A stretch of 64,000 nt of DNA from Pseudophaeomoniella oleicola. Taxonomy: Eukaryota; Ascomycota; Eurotiomycetes; Phaeomoniellales; Phaeomoniellaceae. Both the position numbers and the translations under genes were made by a program. The DNA is taken from positions 62,001 to 126,000 of the forward strand of contig QWDQ01000063.1 of the NCBI GenBank assembly GCA_003868215.1, given 5' to 3'. Shown here one piece after another: positions 55,473 through 64,000 of this stretch. Under the pieces are notes generated by a model. It worked only from the letters and a program-made list of their open reading frames with translations, was not told the DNA's origin and made no database searches. Positions within the stretch are counted from its first letter, which is position 1; each line of letters starts with the position of its first letter.

Positions 55473-56285
55473 ATGGCACGTCGACCAGCGAGATGCTACC
55501 GCTACTGCAAGAACAAGGTACGATGAGAGAAAACTTGCCATCTGCGCAAGTTTTACATCATCCTGCAAATTTTCTTCAATAACTGACGCTGCATTCTCTA
55601 GCCATACCCAAAGTCGCGCTTTAACCGTGGTGTCCCAGACCCAAAGATTCGTATCTTCGATCTTGGTCGTAAGCGTGCCAACGTCGATGAGTTCCCATTC
55701 TGCGTCCACATGGTCTCGAACGAATACGAACAATTGAGTTCCGAAGCCCTCGAAGCAGCCCGTATCTCCGCCAACAAGTGAGTCTAATCACTGAAGAAAG
55801 AAAAGGAAGACGCAATTCTGACAAGATCAACTAGGTACCTCGTCAAGAACGCTGGTAAGGAAGGTTTTCACCTCCGAGTTCGCGCCCACCCATACCACGT
55901 TGTCCGTATCAACAAAATGTTGTCCTGCGCTGGTGCCGATAGACTGCAAACTGGTATGCGTGGTGCCTGGGGTAAGCCCAACGGCAGTGTCGCCCGTGTC
56001 AACATTGGTCAAATCCTTCTCTCAGTCCGAACTCGTGATGCCAACAAGGCCATCGCCATCGAGGCTCTCCGACGATCAATGTACAAGTTCCCAGGTCGCC
56101 AAAAGATTGTTGTCAGCAAGAACTGGGGTTTCACACCTTTGAAGAGGGATGAGTACGTCCAGTTGAAGCAGGAAGGTCGTGTGTTGATCGATGGTGCCTA
56201 TGTCCAATTCTTGAGAAACAAGGGACCAGTCGAACAAAACATCAAGCGTTTCCCAGGTGCTTACGAGACCGCCAGCGAGGCATAA
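55473..56285 (+). CDS. RPL10: 60S ribosomal protein uL16 (Rpl10)
   Basis: Exons 55473-55517, 55602-55777 and 55835-56285 give 223 residues. The sequence starts [20 protein letters not shown] and includes [20 protein letters not shown], the P-site loop area around [20 protein letters not shown], and [11 protein letters not shown]-like sequence ([19 protein letters not shown]). uL16 joins late 60S particles with help from Sqt1 and contacts the A- and P-site tRNAs. Introns are 84 and 57 bp; the second splices at an AA|G junction. Length and composition are normal. Confidence 0.97.
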
Positions 56286-57737
56286 ACACCCTGTTGACGT
56301 CTTGTATGTAATTGCTTTCAAATCTCGCATTCGCTAGGAGTACCAGTACAACTCATAGGTCGCTAGACAAATTCGAATGGGAATTGTTATGACAACTGCA
56401 CGTTTCTGACAGACTTCTATTGTTATGCTATGGTCACCCTCCAGTGGATTCCATGTAGATGATTCGTGTCGGTCAGTTTGGAGCAGTGACTGCCTGGATT
56501 TACAAGAATTGCACGATCTTTGATCTATTCTCTGCCTTGACAAGCCATATGATGCGATGTATATTGCAAATTCCAGCCTCGCGATGTCACTATCAAAATA
56601 TCGTAATACTTAGCAGTGATACATCTTGTCCATTCATAGTGCATTAATGCAGTCGGCTGATCTTGGCCAGGTCGAGAAGACAATCTTTAATGTTTGTATA
56701 CATGTATAACAGAGCGTGCCCATGCAGAATACTTCCCTCATTTGACTTGATGTACTACTTAGACCGGCCTTGTGGTGTTCAGCACGAGATTAGGCTGATC
56801 ACAGCCTAAAGACGAGTCAGCTTGGGAATACCGCAAACGATTGTATCAAAATGACCATCCCTGAAAAGACATCAAAAATTTGAGTCATGTAATCACAGGA
56901 TATAGCCTGTCACAAATCCTGCTTTACACTTGGTATATTGTCTATAGGTAGGTGTAGATGATATCTTATGTAAGACTGCAGCGTCCATATGGCCAGTGGA
57001 TGGCTTCTCACCTCATACTCAATGTTGGGTACAGTATCATTACCTCATCTACTGTACGATGGATTTCTTGCATTCAGGCATCATCAGAGTATATCCTAGG
57101 ATTAAACCATCTTAGCTAAAGTGGATAATTATAGATAAACGCCGCTACTAATGCCCCCCGGAAGATGTGGTCATCATGATGGGCTCTAGCCCTTATCCGT
57201 GCCCATGATGTTACCCCATGCGCCCCCCAAATCCCTTATCGTAATCATCGGACCATGCGACATCGTCAGGACGCCCAACCACTTCTGTCCTCCAACGTCT
57301 CATCCTCGCAACTACCTAGATTAGGAAACAGCCTTTGTGACTCAACATCGATCGATATTACCAGGAACCTTCTTGCCACTCTCCTGGCGAGATTCCAACC
57401 GTCTATTATTCCGCTTGAGGTCCAGAAGGGGCTTTGATTACCTGTTCTTCCGCAACGCCGGGTGCATATCGCCCTTCGAATAATTGGACTGCCTCATGAA
57501 CAGCTAGCTCATCATGACTTGGCAGCGACAACTTGACTGGGCCTTCAGACTGTTTTAGTTCGTAGTGCTGAGTGGGAAAGATTTCTTGCCTTTTGGATCG
57601 TCCTTTCGAGAACTCCCCTCCCAGTGCTGCGCTTGAAGGGATACAGACATACTCTGTATCTGACGATACGCGGTGTCTGGTAACACATACAGTTCTTCCA
57701 CAAGATTTGCTTTGTCGTCCCGTGCGCAGCCTCAATC
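56286..57737. other. Intergenic, no gene seen
   Basis: About 1.45 kb of AT-richer DNA with no convincing frame. The minus-strand frame 57406-57735 and others near 57255-57600 lack family features. An intron-containing gene of small size could be missed here. Confidence 0.4.
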
Positions 57738-59369
57738 ATGGCTTACCGCCAACCCACTTTCGCTCCTTCAAGACCATCGATACCCCAGGCTTTCGCTGAC
57801 CGCAGAGTCGACTCGCCTCCCCAAGCCGAACATCCCACAGTCCGGGAGTCTCAGGAATGGGTACTCTTCCCCTCCAGACAGACAGCGTCATCAGTTGGAG
57901 ACACGCGATCCTCTTACACCGAAAAGACTGTGCATACAGCTGGATTGTCGAAAGCAAGTGACTTGGTCTCGCTGGGCAGTGGCTTGAAATCGGGGCGGTT
58001 ATCTGAAGAAGCACTGGACGAACATGAGTTGGACAGCCTTGACGATAATTTACAGGCTTTTCGGGAATCAAGTCATCCGAGGACTTATCTAGACCAGTAC
58101 GAACAGAATGACAACTCGCTCTTACCAGCGCATGATGGACTTGGAACCTTCCCTTCATCCCAGGTACAAGACCGTATCTGGCAACATGAAACTTTCAATC
58201 CAGACCGCAGAACAGAAGAGCATCATAGACGGCGTTCAAGTGTCCAAAGGCGGTTAGACACGATCGAGGAAGGCGAAACTTATGCACTTGATGAAGAAAA
58301 GCGGTGCAGGATAGAGCAGTGGAGAATCGACCAGAGTAGGGTGTTACTCGACGAGATCGAGCGGGAGACCCGAAGGAGAGGAAGGAGAGAAAGCCACAAA
58401 ATACCAACGGATTCTGTGCTCGGCACTACACCAACACAGAATGATATCCACGGCGTCAGAGATTTACATGACCGCGGAGCGGAGCCAGAGTCTCTCTGGG
58501 AGAGGTTAACGAAACACTTCATACGAGAAGTCATTGGCTTAGATGACTCTCTTCTCTCTGTGATATTCGGAGAAGCCCTACCGGAGGATCCCTTACAACA
58601 GGAACCGCGCCATCCTAGCACTTCTAGCCAAGAGCGTCCAGACACCTCGCAAAGCAATCGCACAAGTCTTGGGACAGAAGCTTACGACCGCCTTTTGCAG
58701 AGAATGGCACGAGAGCTTGATATTGCAGTAAACCAATCTCCACCGCATCACGAAGCATACGGCATCCACCAAAGCCCTTCACTTAACAGAACCCACAATG
58801 GAAGCTGGACCACTCAAGCAGAGCCAATAGTTGATACAAAGAGACCGGAACCAATGAGCGATCTGGTAGCTCCGCACCCAACGGATGCCGTCCACCAAGA
58901 GTCATGGGGCGTTGATGACGGAGATCCCCATTTCCCAAAGGCGCACTTCACAGAGCTGCAAACAAGGCAAGGCGAAAAGAGTTATTGGGAGCGTGCCATC
59001 GATATCAACATGATATTTGACTTTCTCCGCAAGAGATTTAGTCCACCAAGTCCTTCGCAAAGTACACATAATCCTCCGGCAATATCTATTCAGGACCCAG
59101 CAAGAAGAGCAGCCGTCATTCGTCAGCATCATCCCCTCGTGGCAAAAGCATACCAACGATCTATGATGCGGTCGAGGCGTGAGGCATCCTTGCACCTTAT
59201 TCGCCGGTCCGCAAGCAGCTGTGCAAGTCAGAGTATAAGAAGCAGTAGGCGTGGCTCTCTGAATCGCAGTGCAAGCAGCGGCAGACATTATTGGGATATT
59301 GGTGGTAGCATGGGAAGTTCCAGTGCTATCGCTAGTGGTGGTCTTATGGGAGCCTGGGGCGAAGTGTAG
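57738..59369 (+). CDS. Unknown, mostly disordered protein with EWVLF motif
   Basis: This is one frame of 543 residues from ATG at 57738 (MAYRQPTFAPSRPSIPQAF). Residues 38-44 read SQEWVLF, an aromatic-x-x-aliphatic/aromatic core preceded by an acidic residue. Residues of about 165-225 are Arg/Glu-rich and probably helical (EEHHRRRSSVQRRLDTIEEG; RIEQWRIDQSRVLLDEIERE). Around residue 254 there is a more ordered piece (SLWERLTKHFIREVIGLDDS, LLSVIFGEAL), and near 415 another helix (SYWERAIDINMIFDFLRKRF). The C-terminus is Arg/Ser-rich (RRSASSCASQSIRSSRRGSL) and ends in Gly/Ser sequence. No catalytic motif is visible. I do not recognise a named family. It may be an adaptor or regulatory protein; see findings for the motif. 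Confidence 0.7.
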   Translation: MAYRQPTFAPSRPSIPQAFADRRVDSPPQAEHPTVRESQEWVLFPSRQTASSVGDTRSSYTEKTVHTAGLSKASDLVSLGSGLKSGRLSEEALDEHELDSLDDNLQAFRESSHPRTYLDQYEQNDNSLLPAHDGLGTFPSSQVQDRIWQHETFNPDRRTEEHHRRRSSVQRRLDTIEEGETYALDEEKRCRIEQWRIDQSRVLLDEIERETRRRGRRESHKIPTDSVLGTTPTQNDIHGVRDLHDRGAEPESLWERLTKHFIREVIGLDDSLLSVIFGEALPEDPLQQEPRHPSTSSQERPDTSQSNRTSLGTEAYDRLLQRMARELDIAVNQSPPHHEAYGIHQSPSLNRTHNGSWTTQAEPIVDTKRPEPMSDLVAPHPTDAVHQESWGVDDGDPHFPKAHFTELQTRQGEKSYWERAIDINMIFDFLRKRFSPPSPSQSTHNPPAISIQDPARRAAVIRQHHPLVAKAYQRSMMRSRREASLHLIRRSASSCASQSIRSSRRGSLNRSASSGRHYWDIGGSMGSSSAIASGGLMGAWGEV

Positions 59370-59838
59370 GGCTTGAATCGCAGGCATATCATGGTATTAG
59401 GCATTGCAGGGGAGAACTGGGCCATTTTGTCACATGTTTTTTTTTTAGAGTCGTGTTTGTGCCATGTAGAAGGATACATATTAATGGTGATTAACGGTTT
59501 CATGTCGCCGCTGTCGCGAAGATAACGAAGATAGAGCATATAGTCTATGAAATAACAATATATCGACTTTGGTCTATCTGCCTTTCGAATAGTTTTCGAA
59601 TGTTGTCGTTATGATTAATGAATTATTAGGAAAAGTTCGGAGATAAATTAATGCGGAATAGAATTCCGTCGGATCTTCTTATATAAAATTTATTTTCCTC
59701 GCCCCGGGATATTTGTATTGAGAACAGCAGATGTATTTTGATACCATACAATGTTTTCGTTTACTGCATTATGGCGATCTGCATAGTACCTTGCTTTTCA
59801 TAATTTCGAGCAGTTGGGTCTAAGATTTGGTTTGAGCC
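59370..59838. other. Intergenic between the unknown gene and the helicase gene
   Basis: This stretch is AT-rich, with a poly-T run near 59438. No gene was seen; it holds the terminator region of one gene and promoter of the next. Confidence 0.5.
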
Positions 59839-62292
59839 ATGCCGGAGAAAGTGCATACGCGCTTCGACGATGAAGACGAAGTGAAAGAGCCAGTGGTACC
59901 GGCCAGGCAGGAAGAGAACGTGATCCAGACGCCAGCAGCGAAGTCTCATGAGAATGTGAAAAAGAGGAAGAGAGATGTACCTTCTGAAAATAGGGGACAT
60001 GGCCAACGAAAGACAGACTCGACGAGGACTGTTACATTTACCGAGGAAGGAGAAAATATTACTGACCTCGGTAAGTCCGTGACCAAGTCGAGACCTAAAG
60101 ATACTGCCCCAAAGCAAGGGCAGCACGGACATGGATGGGATAAGAAACTTCTCCTGCGTAGAGCGCAGGAGCTGCTCCCGGTCCGTAAAGCGCTTCCTGT
60201 ATTCTCACAGGCCGAGAAGATTCAGAACTGTCTCCGGCCCGAAGGTCAAGATGCCCTACTCTTAGTGGGAGAGACAGGTAGCGGAAAGTCCACTCAGGTC
60301 CCGCAGATACTGGTCAATGAGCCCTGGGCCCAGCGGAAGACTGTCGAGATCGATGGAAAGTCCGTGAAAATAGGTGGCTGTATTGCAATAACTGAGCCAC
60401 GTCGGGTAGCCGCTATCTCACTTGCACGTCGTGTAGCAGAGGAAATGGGCACGCCCTTGGGTTCATCATCTCCGGCATCTCAAGTCGGATATTCAGTGCG
60501 CTTTGACAATTCCACATCGCCTAATACGAGAATCAAATTTCTAACGGAGGGTATGCTGTTGCAAGAGATGCTCCGGGATCCTTGGCTGAGGGAGTACTCG
60601 GCTGTTTTGGTCGATGAGGTCCATGAAAGAGGGGTGAATGTTGATCTCGTTCTTGGATTCCTCAAAAAAATAATTGACGGGAAGAAAGAAGGCCGGGGAG
60701 GACTGCCGCTGAAGGTTGCCATCATGAGTGCAACTGTCGATATGGAAACGGTCAAAGAATTCCTCGAGGCGAGTGATAGCGACATCTCTGATGGCCTAAA
60801 TGGCCAAATTGAAGACAAAAAGGACCATTCCAGCAAATCTGGCTCTGTTACAACTGATGGCAGCTACAAGGCAAACGGTCATACAGCGAAATCGAAAAGA
60901 CTTGTGTCCACCTGCCATATTAAAGGCCGTCAATATCCAGTCAACATCATCTACTCGCAATCACCAGTGCCGGATTTCATTGATGCTGCTCTGACTACTA
61001 TTTTCACAATTCATACAAAAGAGCCTCTTCCAGGAGACATCCTTGTCTTCCTCACCGGCCAAGAAACAGTCGAAAATCTATCATTGCTTTGTCAACAATA
61101 TGCAGCCAACCTGCCTCCCAACGTCCCGAAGCTTCTCGTACTACCTTTGTTTGCTGCGCTTCCTCAAGCAGCCCAACAAGTTGTATTCCAGCCCACACCC
61201 AAGGGCCTTCGGAAGGTGATACTCAGCACCAACATTGCCGAAACCTCAGTGACTGTTCCCGGAATCCGGTTTGTGATAGATTGTGGGAAACACAAACGCA
61301 AGCAATTTCGCAGTCGCCTGTCCCTTGACAGTCTTCTCGTTAAACCCATATCCAAATCTTCTGCAAGACAGCGCACTGGACGTGCTGGTAGAGAGGCGCC
61401 TGGCACATGCTATCGACTATACACAGAGCCTGAGTACCTCAAGCTAGACCAAGATACAAGTCCCGAAATCCTCCGCTGTGATCTGTCCCAGGCAATATTA
61501 ACGCTCAAGGCCAGGGGAGTTGATCAGGTCTGGAACTTCCCACTCCTTACTCCACCACCCCGAGAGGCACTGGAGAAAGCACTTTTGTCGCTGCTCCAGC
61601 TCTCTGCCCTTGATCAAGCCACGGGAAAGATCACCGACATTGGGTTGCAGCTTGCACGGCTCCCTCTGCCTCCACGTCTTGGTCGAGTTCTCCTTGCCGC
61701 ATCCTCCTACTCGGTGGTCTACGAAGCCATCGACATCATCTCTGCGCTGTCGGTCGAATCGATCTTTCTATCCACCAACACCGAAGAGACGACAGAACTT
61801 GCATCCGCTGCTCGACAGGAACTATTCCGCCGCGAGGGCGATCATCTCACGCTTCTTGCTACGGTTCAGGCATACGTGAACGAGAACGCAAATCGAAGAG
61901 CATGGTGTGAAAAGCGCTTCGTCAGTCATCGAGCTATGCAAGCGGTCATGGATGTTAGAAAACAATTACTTAGTCACGCCAAAGCATCAGGGCTCTTATC
62001 GACGTCACAGATCGAAGAAAATGGGAGCGAAGAGGAAAAGTCGCAAAACATTCTTAGGGCGTTCTTGACCGCCTTCTACCCCTCGACGGCCCGATTGGTG
62101 CCGGACGGTTCATATCGGACGATTACCGGGAATCAAACCGTGGCTATTCATCCGTCCAGCACACTGTTTGGACGAAGCAAAGTTGAGGCAATAATGTATA
62201 ACGAATTCGTATATACCAACCGCGCTTACGCACGGGGGGTGAGTGCTGTGCAACTGAACTGGATTGACGAAATGTTCGGTGGAGGAGTATGA
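59839..62292 (+). CDS. DEAH-family RNA helicase, Dhr2-like
   Basis: This is a single frame of 817 residues. A charged N-terminal extension (about 110 residues) holds a basic KKRKRD cluster suited to nuclear or nucleolar targeting. Motif I is GETGSGKSTQVPQ near residue 143, Ia is TEPRRVAAISLARRVA, motif II is DEVHERG (Val in place of Ala), motif III is SAT, motif V is STNIAETSVT, and motif VI is QRTGRAGRE. The ratchet/winged-helix and OB-fold regions follow, ending LNWIDEMFGGGV. An insert of about 60 Ser/Lys/Gly-rich residues splits the region after motif III. Size and layout fit the Dhr2/DHX-type nucleolar helicases used in 18S rRNA maturation rather than Prp43, which lacks this extension, but I cannot exclude another DEAH branch. 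Confidence 0.85.
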   Translation: MPEKVHTRFDDEDEVKEPVVPARQEENVIQTPAAKSHENVKKRKRDVPSENRGHGQRKTDSTRTVTFTEEGENITDLGKSVTKSRPKDTAPKQGQHGHGWDKKLLLRRAQELLPVRKALPVFSQAEKIQNCLRPEGQDALLLVGETGSGKSTQVPQILVNEPWAQRKTVEIDGKSVKIGGCIAITEPRRVAAISLARRVAEEMGTPLGSSSPASQVGYSVRFDNSTSPNTRIKFLTEGMLLQEMLRDPWLREYSAVLVDEVHERGVNVDLVLGFLKKIIDGKKEGRGGLPLKVAIMSATVDMETVKEFLEASDSDISDGLNGQIEDKKDHSSKSGSVTTDGSYKANGHTAKSKRLVSTCHIKGRQYPVNIIYSQSPVPDFIDAALTTIFTIHTKEPLPGDILVFLTGQETVENLSLLCQQYAANLPPNVPKLLVLPLFAALPQAAQQVVFQPTPKGLRKVILSTNIAETSVTVPGIRFVIDCGKHKRKQFRSRLSLDSLLVKPISKSSARQRTGRAGREAPGTCYRLYTEPEYLKLDQDTSPEILRCDLSQAILTLKARGVDQVWNFPLLTPPPREALEKALLSLLQLSALDQATGKITDIGLQLARLPLPPRLGRVLLAASSYSVVYEAIDIISALSVESIFLSTNTEETTELASAARQELFRREGDHLTLLATVQAYVNENANRRAWCEKRFVSHRAMQAVMDVRKQLLSHAKASGLLSTSQIEENGSEEEKSQNILRAFLTAFYPSTARLVPDGSYRTITGNQTVAIHPSSTLFGRSKVEAIMYNEFVYTNRAYARGVSAVQLNWIDEMFGGGV

Positions 62293-64000
62293 TCAATGAC
62301 GGTATCAGTTGTATCACGCGCTTGACGCCAGGGCCGATTAGAATGGTCGGGGGTGGATCTACCAATCGATCAATGCGAATTACGTGCATCACAATCATGC
62401 GGCATGGTCGGAGCAAGCAGGAACGAGCTTACCCTGCACGATTCCCTCAAAGCGCCGGGTAGTCAGCGGTCGGTAGCCGGTCTTTCTCTGAGCCCCGGGT
62501 ATGATGGGACGATGTAATGCAAGGTGTGCAGTGCCAATTGTAGCGACGTGCAGGAACGCTAGATGTTCTCAACCAGCGAGCGGCGGTCAACGGCCTGTGC
62601 AAGCATGCTACGTAGTAGGCTTGTTGGCGACAAGAAGCGGCAAGCACAATCGTGGGGTTGGTTGGATTACGAGTGACAGAACGGAGCCATCTACACTAGC
62701 GACAGGGGTCCCAACTAACGAAGTCTCAATTTCTATGCGCGATATACCTGCATCACCCTAACCAGAGTCGACGAGTCGAATTAGCTGGTGCTTGTCTTCC
62801 AAGACCGGAGCCCAATGCACCAAGGCACCTATCCTATCGCCAAGATATCACAAGGATGACCACACGAAGTCCTTGCCGAGGATCGACCACGATCAATCCG
62901 ATGCTGTGATGGACGTCGAATCAGTTGTTCCGACCAATGACAAATGTCTGTGGTGGATTACCCCAGTAACTACATCGGCCATCTACAGAGCAGAGTATAT
63001 TTAATACCTATGTACCTAATGATGCATCCATCACTTTTGGTACTGGCTGGAGAGCACGGCCAAGAGGTCCGACGCCTGACCCTGACCCTGACCCTGACTA
63101 CCTATTCTTGCAAACAGCAGCTGCGAGCGCTCATCTCCTTACCGTTGTCCACCATTCGATGCGACATAGCATATCGCTGTGAGAGATGGAACCATCCGTA
63201 TACAGATGATCTAAATGGCATGGGATGAGACAACGGGCATACCACGTAGTACCTAACTTGAGAGGTATCATGGTAATTAAGACTACGTAGGTCGGTAATA
63301 GTAAATAGCTGGATAAAGGTCTTTTAAAAATAGTTTACCCTTACCGACCATCTTCAACTGCTTCTTTCTAATTTAATTATCTTAGTTCTGCTTCTGTTCC
63401 GTCTTCTCCAAATGAAACCCTGGCGAAGATACGTAAGTAATAGTCGATGGTCGGTGTGTCAGTGTGTCAGTGCCCTCGTCAGCCAAGTCCTACGGAAAGA
63501 GAGGCTTAGTCACTTGGACTAAGCCCGAGTCGTCGTAGTACTACGTAGTATGGCAGAATAGCCCACCTTTTTCCTTTTTTCCTCTTTGCCCTTTCGCCCT
63601 TTGCCCATTTCCATCATTTCTCCTCTTTGCGGTCGCACTCGTTGCCCGCACTGTCCTGTCCTGGCCTGTCCTGCGCCTGTCGCCTCTCAGTCAATCCCGA
63701 ATCTTGGCCCTAACTTATCCCTACTCGCCTACTCGCCTACTCTAAATAATCTTACCTTGCGACCGACCGACCGACCGACATATTTCCCCTCTCCGATTTC
63801 TCTTTCTTTCTTCCTCCTTCACCTCTCACTTCCATATATTTTCCTCAGTCAACCTGTCACCTCACAATATACCCCCTATTCAATCTTCCTTTATACTGCC
63901 ATTTTGGTCGCCACCACCGGGAATCCGTGTCTCGCGTGCGAGGCTAACACCGTAACGGTGTAGGGCTTGTGCCAATTGATCTCACTCTTCATACAACTCT
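62293..64000. other. Intergenic, pyrimidine-rich promoter-like right end, no gene seen
   Basis: Contents: CTACGTAG-type palindromes at 62609-62618, 63243-63252, 63282-63290 and 63540-63549; CCTGAC units at 63076-63099; and ACCG units at 63762-63779. There is a short ATG exon-like start at 63412 with a GTAAGT donor 21 bases on, and a CT-rich stretch at 63560-63900. At 63945-63962 CTAAC followed by TAG resembles an intron 3' end. Together these suggest the promoter and leader of a gene lying to the right. Confidence 0.4.
63947..63961. promoter_or_regulatory. Perfect 7-1-7 palindrome ACACCGT-A-ACGGTGT
   Basis: Arms 63947-63953 and 63955-63961 are exact reverse complements around one A. The form suits a dimeric DNA-binding protein, but it also overlaps a possible intron 3' end (CTAAC...TAG), so either reading is open. 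Confidence 0.35.

Noticed and set aside
63076-63099. CCTGAC repeats considered as telomere-like sequence
   Set aside because: The unit is not TTAGGG/CCCTAA, only about four copies are present, and it lies in an ordinary spacer.

Overview
The window looks like nuclear DNA of a filamentous ascomycete (Pezizomycotina). Most genes are interrupted by short introns of about 46-200 bp with GT...AG ends and CTAAC/CTGAC-like branch sites. It also has two Zn2Cys6 transcription factors with fungal regulatory domains, a CE16 acetylesterase with a cellulose-binding remnant, a Yrb30 homologue, and spacers full of microsatellites and CTACGTAG-type palindromes. I cannot fix the order or species from sequence alone. 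I recognised no retroelement, DNA transposon, CRISPR, rRNA or tRNA gene.

Layout. 1-6.5 kb: the 3' end of a secreted-type FAD oxidoreductase (ending in KDEL), a CE16 esterase and importin Kap123. 6.5-12.3 kb: a 5.8-kb gene-poor stretch that opens with a 32-copy ATCCA array and microsatellites and holds one candidate intron-containing gene for a 65-residue protein. 12.3-20.2 kb (minus strand): a Zn2Cys6 factor, a short-chain dehydrogenase, the ribosome-assembly factor Tsr2 and translation termination factor eRF3/Sup35. 20.9-23.0 kb: a RanGTP-binding Yrb30 homologue, divergent from eRF3. 24.8-26.8 kb (minus): an unrecognised Ser/Arg/Pro-rich protein. 28.6-36.2 kb (plus): a BSD-domain protein, the deadenylase subunit PAN2 and a 2-oxoglutarate/Fe(II) oxygenase. 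36.6-42.6 kb: the tRNA threonylcarbamoyl-AMP synthase Sua5 (minus), a BTB protein (plus) and a coiled-coil protein (minus). 43.2-53.6 kb, accessory in character: a second SDR, a five-exon Zn2Cys6 factor, a divergent multi-pass membrane protein and an MFS transporter. 54.4-62.3 kb: ribosomal proteins eL30 and uL16, a conserved-looking unknown protein and a DEAH-family helicase close to Dhr2. 62.3-64 kb: no gene, but promoter-like pyrimidine-rich sequence.

Many of the core genes serve ribosome production and translation: Kap123 (imports ribosomal proteins in yeast), Tsr2, eL30, uL16, the Dhr2-like helicase, eRF3, PAN2 and Sua5. They are not an operon and each has its own promoter. The accessory genes look like small metabolic or regulatory modules, with two SDRs, each near a Zn2Cys6 factor. 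The observations I rate highest are the possible non-AUG mitochondrial isoform of Sua5, a zinc-cluster factor whose first intron may be retained to give a DNA-binding-only peptide, the 65-residue candidate gene, and short linear motifs in otherwise unknown proteins.
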